Of a stretch of 64,000 bases of DNA, positions 24,601-32,614 are shown piece after piece. The stretch is taken from assembly GCA_964384025.1 (NCBI GenBank), contig CAYLJJ010000001.1:62001-126000 (forward strand), given 5' to 3'. Source of the DNA: CAYLJJ01 sp964384025 (GTDB lineage: Bacteria; Myxococcota_A; Bradymonadia; UBA7976; UBA1532). A model generated the notes under the pieces. It saw nothing but the letters and a program-made list of their open reading frames with translations. It did not search any database and was not told where the DNA came from. The position numbers and the translations under genes are program-made. Positions within the stretch are counted from its first letter, which is position 1. The number at the start of each line of letters is the position of its first letter.

Positions 24601-26230
24601 CACTCTCCGCTTGGCGGGCGCGCTCCTCTGAGACCCTCGCCCGTGCCTCATGCGCTTCTAAGCTCCGCGCCTGAGCGCCCTCTGCTTGATAAGCCCGCGC
24701 CTCAGCGGCCTTGGCTCGCGCTTCTGCCTGAGCTACTGCAGCTCGAGCACGGGCCTCGGCAGCACGAGCCTCAGCGACTTCTGCCTCGGCGCGCTTGGCG
24801 CGTGCCTCCGTCTGAGCCAAGCGCTCTTGCTCCTGGCCTCGCTTTTGGCTGACCTGATCTGTATCTCGTTGGATGCGCTCAAGGGCGATCCCACGCGCAT
24901 CTGCTCTGGCCTCAGCCTCTCGCCGCGCGCGGCGCTCTTTCTTTAACTGAGCCTCTGCCTCTTGGCGAGCTTTGCTCTCCGCCAGGATTCTACGCTCAGC
25001 CTTTCGTCGCTCTGTCGCTGCCCTCTGTGCACGCTCCTCTGCCTGAGCAGCAGCCTTTGTGGCGGTCTTGCTGTTTTGCTCTGCCCTCTCTCTCTCTTTG
25101 AGAGCCTCCTCAGCGCGGCCCTCAGCGAGCTTAGCCGCCTGGGCATGAGCTTTTGCGCGCTCCTCTGCTTCAGCTCTGGCTTTAGTCTCTCTCTGGACGC
25201 GGCGCTCCGCCTCTTGGCGAGCTTGGCTGGCTTGCTCCGCTTTGGCGTGAGCGGCCTCTCGGCTCTCAATCCTGCGCTTTAAGGCCCGCTCAGCCTCAGC
25301 CCACTCCTCACCCCGAGAGCGGCTCAGAGACTCCAACTTAGCGCGAGCCTTTCGCTCCGCTTTAATCTGCTTCTCTGCTTGAATGCGTGCGCGCTCCTCT
25401 AGCCTGGCGGCAGCTTCGGCCTTGCTCTTGGCTACAGCCTCAGCGCGGAGCTTCTGCTCTGCCTCCTTGAGGGCTTTGGCCTGAGCGCTTCCCTCTCGTC
25501 GCACTTTCTCTTGAGCTTCTCTCAAGGCAAGACTGCTGCTCTTGGCCTCTTGCTCTGCCTTTACACGCGCCTCAGCCTCCAAACGAGCCCGCTCCTCAGC
25601 CTGAGCAGCCCGGGCTGCTTCGGCGCGGGCCTTGGCCTCCGCCAAGGAGGCACGCTCAACGGCGCTCTCTGCTTTAGCCTCCGCTTGGGCTCGTGCCTGA
25701 GCCTCTTTTTGAAGACGTCGCTGTGTTTCAGCCAGGGCCTCTTCTGTTTCCCCCTCTCCCCCCTGAGCAGAGATAAGCAGGGGACGCCTTTGTTCTCGTT
25801 TGCTGGCATCCACCTGGATCTTCAAGCTGTTTCCTAGAGCACGTACGCTATAGGGCACATCTTTTTGAAGGCTGATGATCAAGCGAGCGACATGGGCCAC
25901 TTCATCTCTAAACTGAAGGGGAGTGAGCTGCTCAATCACCCCATTTTCCACCTCTACAGGCTCTGAGAGCCCAGAGATATCAGCGTTGGAGATATCGATA
26001 TAGATGCGGATGGGATCTCGTAGCTTAAAGACGGTAAAAGAGGGAGGTGCTGTTCCTCGCAGAAAGATCTGAGTGTGAGTCTTCGACTCCTGAACTTCCA
26101 GATGGGTGAGTCGGTTCTTTGGGGGTTTCTCTGCCCGAGCGTTTAGACCAGGGAGCATAAGAGCGACCAGGAACAACACGCCGAGAGGACCATGAATCCG
26201 GTACTGAAGCATGGAAAAAGATTCCTTCAT
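21671..26230 (-). CDS. pilQ: Type IV pilus secretin PilQ with a giant internal coiled-coil insertion
   Basis: 1,519 residues, against roughly 700-900 for known PilQ proteins. Order: signal peptide (1-33); first AMIN domain (about 40-142); about 740 residues (about 161-900) almost entirely of A, E, R, K and Q in heptad-like E-A-R-A-x-A-E patterns, i.e. continuous coiled coil or single alpha-helix; second AMIN domain (about 921-1026); Pro-rich linker (1030-1090); secretin short N domain (about 1093-1165); N1-type domain (about 1186-1248); and the secretin barrel (about 1250-1510) with V-P-Y-L-G-R-I-P-I-L-G-A-L-F. Secretins form the outer-membrane gate for pili. The ATG overlaps the pilP stop (ATGA), fixing the start. 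AMIN domains bind peptidoglycan. The frame is continuous through the coil, which contains an exact 36-bp repeat. Confidence 0.93.
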   Translation of the reverse strand: MKESFSMLQYRIHGPLGVLFLVALMLPGLNARAEKPPKNRLTHLEVQESKTHTQIFLRGTAPPSFTVFKLRDPIRIYIDISNADISGLSEPVEVENGVIEQLTPLQFRDEVAHVARLIISLQKDVPYSVRALGNSLKIQVDASKREQRRPLLISAQGGEGETEEALAETQRRLQKEAQARAQAEAKAESAVERASLAEAKARAEAARAAQAEERARLEAEARVKAEQEAKSSSLALREAQEKVRREGSAQAKALKEAEQKLRAEAVAKSKAEAAARLEERARIQAEKQIKAERKARAKLESLSRSRGEEWAEAERALKRRIESREAAHAKAEQASQARQEAERRVQRETKARAEAEERAKAHAQAAKLAEGRAEEALKERERAEQNSKTATKAAAQAEERAQRAATERRKAERRILAESKARQEAEAQLKKERRARREAEARADARGIALERIQRDTDQVSQKRGQEQERLAQTEARAKRAEAEVAEARAAEARARAAVAQAEARAKAAEARAYQAEGAQARSLEAHEARARVSEERARQAESELAEAVARAEAARAEADAAQAGFQALSTDIASVQREAEARVRTAEQRAEAAKRRAEAAAAEARSSQKRGVKVEQRAQEAERRASAADDRAREASQSADLAQARAQRAEARIQAAEARRLRLEDEARNAQARVQELESAREALKQEIRSARKAKDKSTEALLKAESRSQEAEVKAEQARLAQLRSAREFSILDEQLSLLQDGLAEAQRSDSKAEVSQLKKRMASLEAESRRLKKTLATREEALEIALAHARKSQRESEQLQVVQRRSQEASKKRAQARKESAERRKAAKAEKKRAAEAAKVAKEKKAAEARRVAKEKKAAEARRVAKEKKARRVAKEKKAAEARRVARKEKSAETDRAAQQKRGDRRSRSTQKSRGRLKAQIKDLRFSDNRGESHITLLFDGSVDYKRRQEGEHTRILELQNALIDSALERSLDTSDFPSAVRLVSSFQAPPPGDTVRIVVTLGEGVKDEIKLGSDSLTWIFQRPTQRQKRSPSSWGAVPPPPVWEKPVAPREISYAAANTAVYTGPTQLNTQGGGKAAQNQARRPRFKGRKINLDVKDGDVHNTLRFLAKEGNINMVISDEVTGTVTLHLKMVPLDQAMDIVLKVKGLDMVKEGNIVRVAPAAVIALERAAEVKKNQVKEQLKPLSIRLVTINHASAADLLPRVKSVMSKRSSAEYDKRTNTIILKDVSDYLDAAEDMIHRLDTQTPQVQIEARIVEINSNFERQLGIQWGGDALMSPVTGNATGLRFPSTIGVKGGASDAETATEGTVTNPNFVVNMPAAAGSKVGGALGLTFGSIDSTFNLNVRLSAMETRGTAKIVSSPKITTLDNRPATISQGVSIPISQVSAQGIQTQFFDATLSLKVEPHVTQDGNIYLKINATNNTPDFQNVGSKGDPSILRKEATTELLLKDGDTSVIGGIYTRNSGFNRNEVPYLGRIPILGALFRNNNTSDRRNEMLIFVTPRIVNRSASVVRTVR
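23577..23710 (-). repeat. 36-bp tandem repeat inside pilQ (12-residue coiled-coil unit)
   Basis: Near-identical copies encode the unit V-A-K-E-K-K-A-A-E-A-R-R at residues about 843-890 of PilQ. There are two full copies, one shortened by 9 bp (lacking A-A-E), one more full copy, and a diverged copy. Copies differ by only one or two bases, so the array looks young and prone to slippage; changes in multiples of 3 bp would alter coil length without breaking the frame. Confidence 0.85.
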
Positions 26231-26829
26231 GGCAGGAGTTCCTCAAGCTCTTCCTGCGTTAATAAAGCTTTACGCACAGGCTCGGGGACTTCTAGAGATG
26301 TTGGAGAGAAGAGTGGCTCGAATAGGACCTCATTTCGAGTAATTCTAGCAACTTTCATGGGTATTCTACCCACGACATCTCCCGTATTTACGATATGGCC
26401 CAAACCAGCCGGATCTGTAAGCATCGCCTTGTTTACTGCTCCACCCGAGATGATGCTGATTAGGCTTAGCTCTTGTACGTCAAAATTGCCCAATTTGACC
26501 TTGCTTCGCTTTGGCTTTCCCTTCGTTTCATCCTCTTTATCTTCTGCTTTTTGTTCCAGAAGATCTTCTACATAGGGCAAAAAGGGATCACGAGTTTCTC
26601 GGCTTCGGTCTGGATCGGCCTTCTGAGACCAGTCCGCTTTTCTGAACCTCTCTGGAAGACTGCTGAGATCTAGAACCTCAGCTTTCTTCTTCTTTTTCTT
26701 CTGGGTTTTGCTTCTCGTTGCCCCTCGACCTCGACGAGGTCTGCGTGTGCTGGGCTCATCTCCACACCCCTGTAAGGAGGGAAGACTCAAAAGGAGCAAA
26801 CCAGAGAGAAGATAGAGTAGAAACTTCAA
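26227..26829 (-). CDS. pilP: Type IV pilus assembly lipoprotein PilP
   Basis: 200 residues. Signal peptide with lipobox L-Q-G-C (Cys22), a long basic Arg/Lys-rich linker (27-55), then the PilP beta domain (about 78-190) with L-x-x-F-D-V-Q-E-L-S-L-I-S-I-I-S-G-G-x-x-N-K-A-M-L and G-D-x-V-G-R-I. PilP links the inner-membrane PilN/PilO pair to the PilQ secretin. The TTG start overlaps the pilO stop. In this organism it must contact a PilQ whose periplasmic part carries a very long coil. Confidence 0.93.
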   Translation of the reverse strand: MKFLLYLLSGLLLLSLPSLQGCGDEPSTRRPRRGRGATRSKTQKKKKKKAEVLDLSSLPERFRKADWSQKADPDRSRETRDPFLPYVEDLLEQKAEDKEDETKGKPKRSKVKLGNFDVQELSLISIISGGAVNKAMLTDPAGLGHIVNTGDVVGRIPMKVARITRNEVLFEPLFSPTSLEVPEPVRKALLTQEELEELLP

Positions 26830-27452
26830 TGTCCACCCCCCTTCTTCTTTTTATTCCTACCCTTTTTTTGGGCGGATGGTTTGGGGCGGATATACTGGAA
26901 GGTCGTCGCAGTACAGACCGCCTCCAGGGCATTCAGCCCCTTGTCTCGATTTCGTACAGTCAAGCTGATGTTTTCAACATTAACGATGCGCTTGAATTGA
27001 CTGACGTAATAGAAAAAGGTTGCTATCTCGCTGAAGTTGCCTTTGAGGACCATCCGTACAGGAATGCGAGCATAGAGTTCTTCTGGCTCTTCATCACCCC
27101 GCTCAAATTTCATAATTTGAAGGCCAGAGATGGTCTTGGCCTTCGATTCGATCTTTTTTAGAAGTTTGGGGATCTCAGCTTTTTCGGGGAGTTTGTCTCT
27201 CATCTCATCCCGCTCTCTCCTCAGCTGATCGATCTCCGCTTTGTAAATGGCGAGATTTTTTTCAATCGCCTTCTCTTCTGCGAGTTCTTTATTGAGTGTG
27301 GGAGTACGCCGTTTCTCAGCGGAGATGGCATCACGCACCCCTTCAAACATTTGAAAATACCAAGCAGATGAGAGGACGGCCATCAATACAATGAGCAGGG
27401 CAAGCTTTTGAGAGATGGGGAGTCCGAGGAATCGCTCCATTGCTTCATTCAT
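26826..27452 (-). CDS. pilO: Type IV pilus inner-membrane protein PilO
   Basis: 208 residues. A short cytoplasmic N-terminus, a transmembrane helix (about 14-32), a periplasmic coiled coil (about 40-85), then a ferredoxin-like domain (about 90-190) with V-R-M-V-L-K-G-N-F-S-E-I-A-T-F-F-Y-Y-V-S typical of PilO. It heterodimerises with PilN in the alignment complex. The C-terminus is a short Lys-rich tail. It starts two bases after pilN. Confidence 0.92.
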   Translation of the reverse strand: MNEAMERFLGLPISQKLALLIVLMAVLSSAWYFQMFEGVRDAISAEKRRTPTLNKELAEEKAIEKNLAIYKAEIDQLRRERDEMRDKLPEKAEIPKLLKKIESKAKTISGLQIMKFERGDEEPEELYARIPVRMVLKGNFSEIATFFYYVSQFKRIVNVENISLTVRNRDKGLNALEAVCTATTFQYIRPKPSAQKKGRNKKKKGGGH

Positions 27453-27454
27453 GG

Positions 27455-28141
27455 TCAGTGCCGCCTACGCCTACGCTTTTTCTTGCCTTTTCCTAATTCA
27501 CCTGAAGCCAATCGTCTTACGTCGGCAGGACCATAAAGAGCAAGAGATTCAATCTGAAAACGGATAAGTTTGGCGTCGTTGTATTTCGCCATTATTATTG
27601 CTTCAGAGACGGGCATTTTTGTATGGATGAAATGTTTTGAACTCTCCATACGATTGACCAGTTCAGATGCATCCGCATAATTTCGAGCATGCCCAGTGAT
27701 TTTTACTGCACGTTCATTTTCGATAAAGCTGTCGATCCAGAGACGTTTGGGATCCCAATTGATATTCCACCCCAAGTTGTCAACCCTCAATTTTTCCTCA
27801 GGATCTTCTATTGGAGAGAGCAGTCTAGAGAGCTCGTCCAACATTTTAACAGGACCATCTTGGCCTTCGACGAGAGTATTTAGGACCGCTTTCTGCTTCT
27901 CAAGCTCCTCCTTTTCAGCCTCTAGAGTGACTACCGCTGCAGTCTTCTTCTTGATGCGTGCGATCTCTTTATCGATCGAGGAGTTTCGAGATTGGATACC
28001 AGTCAGATGTTCCTCTTGAGAGGATTGAAAGAAGAAAAGCCCCCCCGCTTCTCCCAGGAGGAAGATGGCATAGAGTAAGAAGATCGACTTTCCTCCTCTG
28101 ACACGAGCAGCTTCTGGAGCGATCAGGTTGATGCGAATCAT
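27455..28141 (-). CDS. pilN: Type IV pilus inner-membrane protein PilN
   Basis: 228 residues. The N-terminal M-I-R-I-N-L-I is the conserved PilM-binding peptide. A transmembrane helix (about 22-38), a coiled coil (about 45-80) and a ferredoxin-like periplasmic domain (about 115-205) follow; the last residues are a basic Lys/Arg tail. It connects cytoplasmic PilM with PilO and PilP. The start overlaps the pilM stop (ATGA). Confidence 0.93.
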   Translation of the reverse strand: MIRINLIAPEAARVRGGKSIFLLYAIFLLGEAGGLFFFQSSQEEHLTGIQSRNSSIDKEIARIKKKTAAVVTLEAEKEELEKQKAVLNTLVEGQDGPVKMLDELSRLLSPIEDPEEKLRVDNLGWNINWDPKRLWIDSFIENERAVKITGHARNYADASELVNRMESSKHFIHTKMPVSEAIIMAKYNDAKLIRFQIESLALYGPADVRRLASGELGKGKKKRRRRRH

Positions 28142-29199
28142 TTGTCGCCCCCTTTCCTGAGCCCCAGGCCGACAGCGACAGAAGCCAGCGGCCTGACCTC
28201 ATTGATATAGTCGAGGTTAAAGAGTTTGGGGTCGATCTGAACATTGCGGAAAGGATCCAGAAGCTCGACGGCGACCCCCACTCGGTTTTCGATGGTACGT
28301 GCTAAGGAAGGGACCTTGGCGGTTCCACCCGAGAGGTAGACTTTGGAGAGACGACCCTCAGAGGCTGTAGCCAAGTAGAAATCCAAAGAGCGATGAATCT
28401 CTCCTGTCATCGACTCGCTCACCTGGGTGATCACCCTCTCAACTTCGTGTGGGACAACGCTGTCTGCATCCACCCCACGCTCACCTCCGATTTTATAGGC
28501 CTCAGCTTCGTCATAGGAGACATTAAGCTGTTTCTGAATCTCTTCAGTGTACTGATTGCCCCCCATACTGATATCTCGTGTGAATGTAGTAATACCGTTA
28601 GATATTACATTAATATTGATCGTAGCTGCACCAACATCGACAAGGACAATGGTCTCTCCAGGAGGGAAACCATAATTAACTTCAAATGCATTTTGAATTG
28701 TAAAGCAGTCTACATCGACGACCATTGGATCGAGTCCTGCTTCTCGTACAACCCCGGTATATTCATCTACAATCTCTTTTTTAGCAGCAACCAGAAGAAT
28801 ATCCATCTGGCCCTGCTCAGGGCGGGACTGAAGAATTTGATGGTCTAGATAAACATCATTCACATCAAAAGGAATATATTGTTCAGCTTCCCATTTAATG
28901 CTCTCATCCAACTCATCAGGAGTCATAGCAGGTAGGCTGATCTTTCGGATGATCACCGAGTGACCGCTGATGCTGACAGCGACTTCTCGAGTTCTCAGCT
29001 TCTGGGCAGAGACTATGCCCTGAATCGTCTCTACCACCACAGAAGCGTTCATCAGGGCTCCATCAACGATCGCCTCCGTGGGAAGAGGCGCCATGGAGAA
29101 GTTGGCGAGTTGGATGCCCTTCTTTGATTCTCTGAGCTGAACGAGCTTGATCGAACTGCTCCCAATATCCAATCCAAGGGCATTCTTCCGTCTAGCCAT
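28138..29199 (-). CDS. pilM: Type IV pilus actin-like ATPase PilM
   Basis: 353 residues from the ATG at 29199, which has AGGAG six bases upstream; an in-frame GTG 24 bases earlier has none. It shows the FtsA/PilM fold: L-G-L-D-I-G-S-S-S-I-K (phosphate 1), E-A-E-Q-Y-I-P-F-D, V-D-V-G-A-A-T-I-N-I (phosphate 2) and L-S-G-G-T-A-K-V-P (adenosine motif). PilM is a cytoplasmic ring component that binds the PilN tail. The gene starts the pilMNOPQ-aroKB block, 78 bases after the PilR-like gene. Its middle portion (28.4-28.9 kb) is more AT-rich than its ends. Confidence 0.94.
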   Translation of the reverse strand: MARRKNALGLDIGSSSIKLVQLRESKKGIQLANFSMAPLPTEAIVDGALMNASVVVETIQGIVSAQKLRTREVAVSISGHSVIIRKISLPAMTPDELDESIKWEAEQYIPFDVNDVYLDHQILQSRPEQGQMDILLVAAKKEIVDEYTGVVREAGLDPMVVDVDCFTIQNAFEVNYGFPPGETIVLVDVGAATININVISNGITTFTRDISMGGNQYTEEIQKQLNVSYDEAEAYKIGGERGVDADSVVPHEVERVITQVSESMTGEIHRSLDFYLATASEGRLSKVYLSGGTAKVPSLARTIENRVGVAVELLDPFRNVQIDPKLFNLDYINEVRPLASVAVGLGLRKGGDK

Positions 29200-29277
29200 C
29201 AGGGCTCCTGGGCGGCTGGGCACTGTCGCAGAGTTTCGGTGAGGTTGAAAGAATCGTCAAGAAACTATCCCGAGAAC

Positions 29278-30675
29278 TCAAGAAGAGAGACCATACTTTT
29301 TGATCTTATAAAGCAGGGCTCGGTGTGAAATCTCCAGGTGCTCTGCCGCTCGGGTCCGATTTCCTCCAGTCTTCTCCAAGGCTCGCCTGATCAGCTCTGC
29401 TTCGATGAGCTTGGCTGTCTTCTTGATGCTCAACTCTCCACTCGAGAGGCTCTGTCTGATCGGGTCTTGGCTCTGGCGGATCTTGGGGGGCAGATCTTCA
29501 GGGAGGAGCTGCTCTGTCTCAGAGAGAACCATCGCCCGTTCCATAGCGTTCTGAAGTTCGCGCACGTTCCCTGGCCAGGAGTAACTCTTCATCAGCTTCA
29601 TCGCCTCAGGGGAGAGGCCTTGGATAGAGAGCCCCAGGCGCTCATTGAGCTGCTCCTGAAAATATTGGATCAGCAGCGGGATATCTGCTCTGCGCTCTCT
29701 GAGAGCGGGGAGAGCGATGGTCAGAACATTGAGGCGATAGAAGAGATCTTCTCGGAAGCTTCCCTTCTCGATCTCCTTGTTCAGATCTTTCACCGTGGCT
29801 GCTACGACCCGCACGTTCACCTTGAGCGCGCGGCTGTCTCCAACGCGCCGGATCTCTTCCTCCTGTAAGACCCGCAGCAGCTTAACCTGGAGGCTGAGCG
29901 GCAGCTCCCCCACCTCATCCAGAAAGAGAGTACCCTCGTGGGCCTCTTCAAAGAGCCCTCGCCGCGTTCGAGTGGCGTCGGTGAAGGCTCCTCGTACATG
30001 ACCAAAGAGTTCGCTCTCCAGGAGATTCCCAGGAATAGCGCCGCAGTTTACGGCGACAAAAGCGGCTCTGCGTCTCTGGCTCTCAAAGTGAAGCGCCCTG
30101 GCGACCAACTCTTTGCCGGTCCCGCTCTCCCCTGTTAAGAGAACTGTCGTGTGATAGTCCGCGACCTTGCGAATCATATAAAAGATGCGAGCCATCGCCT
30201 TGGACTGGGCGATGATCCCGCCAAAGTTTTGCTGTTCCCCCAAAACCTCTTCAAGCCGCCCTAGACGATTCTTGAGCAGATTCTGCTCTAAGGCCTTACG
30301 GACGCGAAAGAGCACCTCACTTGCGCGATAGGGCTTGGCTAGATAGTCGGCGGCTCCTCTCTCTATCGCCTTCCAGGCGGTTTGAGCGTCAGCATGAGCG
30401 CTCATCAGGATGATCTGAGGATGTGGGCGCTCTTTGAGGGCGTCTAGAAGCTCAAGGCCACTCAAGCCAGGCATGATGAGATCACAGATCAAGAGATCGT
30501 ACTCTTGTTCGTCTAGAGCCTTAAGGGCGCTCTCTCCGTCCTCGACCGTCGAAACTTGATAGCCCTCTCGGCTGAGCTGAAGCTGTAGACTAAAGCGGAT
30601 CTCCTCTTCATCGTCAGCGATCAGGATATATTGTTTCCCCGCCGCCTCCCTCTCCCTCTTATTTTTGTTTCCCAT
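29278..30675 (-). CDS. Sigma-54-dependent NtrC-family response regulator, PilR-like
   Basis: About 465 residues. N-terminal receiver with phospho-acceptor D near 65 (L-I-C-D-L) and K-P-Y, AAA+ domain with Walker A G-E-S-G-T-G-K-E (about 182-189), the sigma-54 contact loop G-A-F-T-D-A (about 229-234), and a C-terminal Fis-type helix-turn-helix with G-G-N-R-T-R-A-A-E-x-L. It activates sigma-54 promoters when phosphorylated. Its place directly before pilM suggests control of pilus genes, but no cognate PilS kinase is present here and many NtrC-type regulators look alike. The ATG at 30675 (or a GTG one codon earlier) overlaps the surA-like stop. Confidence 0.88.
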   Translation of the reverse strand: MGNKNKREREAAGKQYILIADDEEEIRFSLQLQLSREGYQVSTVEDGESALKALDEQEYDLLICDLIMPGLSGLELLDALKERPHPQIILMSAHADAQTAWKAIERGAADYLAKPYRASEVLFRVRKALEQNLLKNRLGRLEEVLGEQQNFGGIIAQSKAMARIFYMIRKVADYHTTVLLTGESGTGKELVARALHFESQRRRAAFVAVNCGAIPGNLLESELFGHVRGAFTDATRTRRGLFEEAHEGTLFLDEVGELPLSLQVKLLRVLQEEEIRRVGDSRALKVNVRVVAATVKDLNKEIEKGSFREDLFYRLNVLTIALPALRERRADIPLLIQYFQEQLNERLGLSIQGLSPEAMKLMKSYSWPGNVRELQNAMERAMVLSETEQLLPEDLPPKIRQSQDPIRQSLSSGELSIKKTAKLIEAELIRRALEKTGGNRTRAAEHLEISHRALLYKIKKYGLSS

Positions 30676-31646
30676 CACCCACGCCCAGGGAGCCGGATCT
30701 CAACAAAGGCCTTCTCCTTGAGAACCTCTATCCAGCGTTTTATCTCTTGACCCAGGCGTCGCTCCCTGAGCTCAGCCTTCAGCTCCCCTTTATTGGCCTC
30801 GAAGTCCAATTTGGGGAGGGCCCTGCGGCTCTGAACTTTGACGAGGTGCAAGCCAAAGGAGGTCTCTACTGGTCCCCCGATTTCAGCCGGAGAGAGAGAG
30901 AAGATCAGCCTCTCCAGGGGCTCAGGGAGGCTGCCTCGGCGTACACGACCTAGACCCCCTCCCCTCTCCGCTCCATCAGCGACGCTGAACTGTCGCGCCA
31001 GCTCACTGAACTCCTCTCCTGCGCGAGCGCGGCTGAGGATCTCTTGGATCAAATCTCGCTGCTTAGCGCGCTCCTCTGGGCTGGGGTTCTCAGGGAGACT
31101 TAAGACAATATGAGAAGCCTCCACTTCATACTCCAACTGAAGCTTACTCAGCTTCTCTTTGTAGTAATCTCGGAGGTCGCCTTCGCTGATGCGCATTCGA
31201 CCGCCAAGAGCAACCTGCATGGTCCTCTGTTGAAGGAGTCGCTCTCGCGTTTGCCGTCGAAACTCAGCCAAGCTCAGGCCCTGATTGCTCAGATGAAAAC
31301 GCAACTGCTCATCACTCCAGCGCTGGCGTTTCTGGATCCGCTTGAGGTGAGCGTCCAGCTCTTCATTGCTTATCTGAAGCTGTCGTCGCCTCGCTTCCTG
31401 GGAGATCAGCTTCTGTCCAATAAGTTCGTCTAAGGAGCTACGAAGCTGCTTGCGGCGCTGCTCCTCGCGAAGCTGGGGCTGGGGGATCCCCTCCACCTGT
31501 TGAAGGGCCAGACGTGCACTGTCCTCCAACTCAGACCAGGTGAGCACCTCATCATTGACCACAGCGACGATCTGATCGATGACACGAGCGATTCCCTGGC
31601 TGGGCCAGAGCACCATCAGCAGCAAAAGAGAGCGGAGAAATCTCAT
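30675..31646 (-). CDS. SurA-like periplasmic chaperone / peptidyl-prolyl isomerase
   Basis: 323 residues. Signal peptide (1-20), SurA N-terminal domain beginning I-D-Q-I-V-A-V-V-N-D-E-V-L-T-W-S-E-L (23-40), one parvulin domain (about 172-275) with A-S-H-I-V-L, A-R-Q-F-S-V-A-D-G-A-E-R-G-G-x-L-G and S-F-G-L-H-L-V-K-V, then a C-terminal helix. E. coli SurA has two parvulin domains; one is common elsewhere. It escorts unfolded outer-membrane proteins to the BAM complex. The start overlaps the upstream PpiC lipoprotein stop (ATGA). Confidence 0.88.
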   Translation of the reverse strand: MRFLRSLLLLMVLWPSQGIARVIDQIVAVVNDEVLTWSELEDSARLALQQVEGIPQPQLREEQRRKQLRSSLDELIGQKLISQEARRRQLQISNEELDAHLKRIQKRQRWSDEQLRFHLSNQGLSLAEFRRQTRERLLQQRTMQVALGGRMRISEGDLRDYYKEKLSKLQLEYEVEASHIVLSLPENPSPEERAKQRDLIQEILSRARAGEEFSELARQFSVADGAERGGGLGRVRRGSLPEPLERLIFSLSPAEIGGPVETSFGLHLVKVQSRRALPKLDFEANKGELKAELRERRLGQEIKRWIEVLKEKAFVEIRLPGRG

Positions 31647-32611
31647 TGTATCCTCAGGCCAGGGGGGGCAAAGGAGGGTCCCTTAGGAGCTTGAGCACGA
31701 GCCTTCTGGAGCACAGACTCATCGATCTTGATCTGAGCCTTTTCCCGAAGCTTTTGTACAAACTCCTCCATCACCGCAGCCTTCTTCTGGCGATAGAGTA
31801 GATTGCGGATCGATGGACTGGCTTCCACCAGAGGTGTTGAACTGGGAAGGCGTGTTCCTCGGCGCTGAATCAGATGCCAACCCTGTTCGCTCTCTATCGC
31901 TCCCCCCAGGTCTCCATCCAACTCCAGCTCAAAGAGCGCCTTGAGGAGCGGTGCTGGAGCGGAACTCTTCTGCTTTGAGAGGAAGCCCAAGTCCCCTCCT
32001 CTCTGGGCGCTGCCCTTGTCGAGGCTCTCCGATTTAGCTCTCTGAGAGAAGAGGCGCTCCGCTTGGCTGGGCTGCTCCAGGATCTCTCTTCGAAGCGCCT
32101 TTAGAGCTTTTAAGGCGCTGGCTTCATCTGGGTAGAGGATGTGAGCACAACGGAGGCTTAAAGGGCGTTGATACTTTGAGGCTTGGGCTGTGTAGTAGGC
32201 CTCGATCTCCGCCGCGCTGATCTCTTCAGGCTTGAGGCGCTTCTTGATGATCTCCTGACTCAGGCGACGAACCATCGCCTGCTTCTGAACCAAGAGGATC
32301 TCAGGATCTTGATCAAGGCCCTGCTCCTTTGCCGCCATCGCCAAGAGCTCAAAGCGTAGGAGCCCTTTAAGAAACTCTTTCTTTCTTTGGAGGCTGCTGT
32401 AGCGTGAGCGAACAAAGGGGGATTGTTGGTTGAGGCGGCGCTCAAACTCATCCAGGGTGATGGTTCGAGAGTTGATGCGCGCCAAAACTTTGGCTTTATC
32501 CTCCTCACTTAGATCTCCCGCCGCGTTAAGCTGGATGCCCGCTGCCCCCTTCTCAGGATGGCAGCCAAGGAGGACTCCAAACAGCATCAGCATCTCGAAC
32601 AATCGCGGCAT
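31643..32611 (-). CDS. PpiC-type peptidyl-prolyl isomerase lipoprotein (PrsA/SurA-like)
   Basis: 322 residues. Lipobox L-L-G-C with Cys17, a SurA-like helical N-terminal part (about 40-150), a parvulin domain (about 160-255) with R-C-A-H-I-L-Y, R-G-G-D-L-G-F-L and E-S-E-Q-G-W-H-L-I-Q, then a helical tail. Being lipid-anchored, it probably acts at a membrane face in the periplasm, unlike its soluble neighbour. It is encoded between mfd (three bases apart) and the SurA-like gene (ATGA overlap), so two foldases are made together. Confidence 0.87.
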   Translation of the reverse strand: MPRLFEMLMLFGVLLGCHPEKGAAGIQLNAAGDLSEEDKAKVLARINSRTITLDEFERRLNQQSPFVRSRYSSLQRKKEFLKGLLRFELLAMAAKEQGLDQDPEILLVQKQAMVRRLSQEIIKKRLKPEEISAAEIEAYYTAQASKYQRPLSLRCAHILYPDEASALKALKALRREILEQPSQAERLFSQRAKSESLDKGSAQRGGDLGFLSKQKSSAPAPLLKALFELELDGDLGGAIESEQGWHLIQRRGTRLPSSTPLVEASPSIRNLLYRQKKAAVMEEFVQKLREKAQIKIDESVLQKARAQAPKGPSFAPPGLRIQ

Positions 32612-32614
32612 CTT

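Noticed and set aside
23332..25837. Many long open frames on both strands across the PilQ coil region
   Set aside because: They arise from the biased GCN/GAR/CGN composition of the coil. They show no ribosome-binding sites or plausible protein character, and the PilQ frame is continuous.
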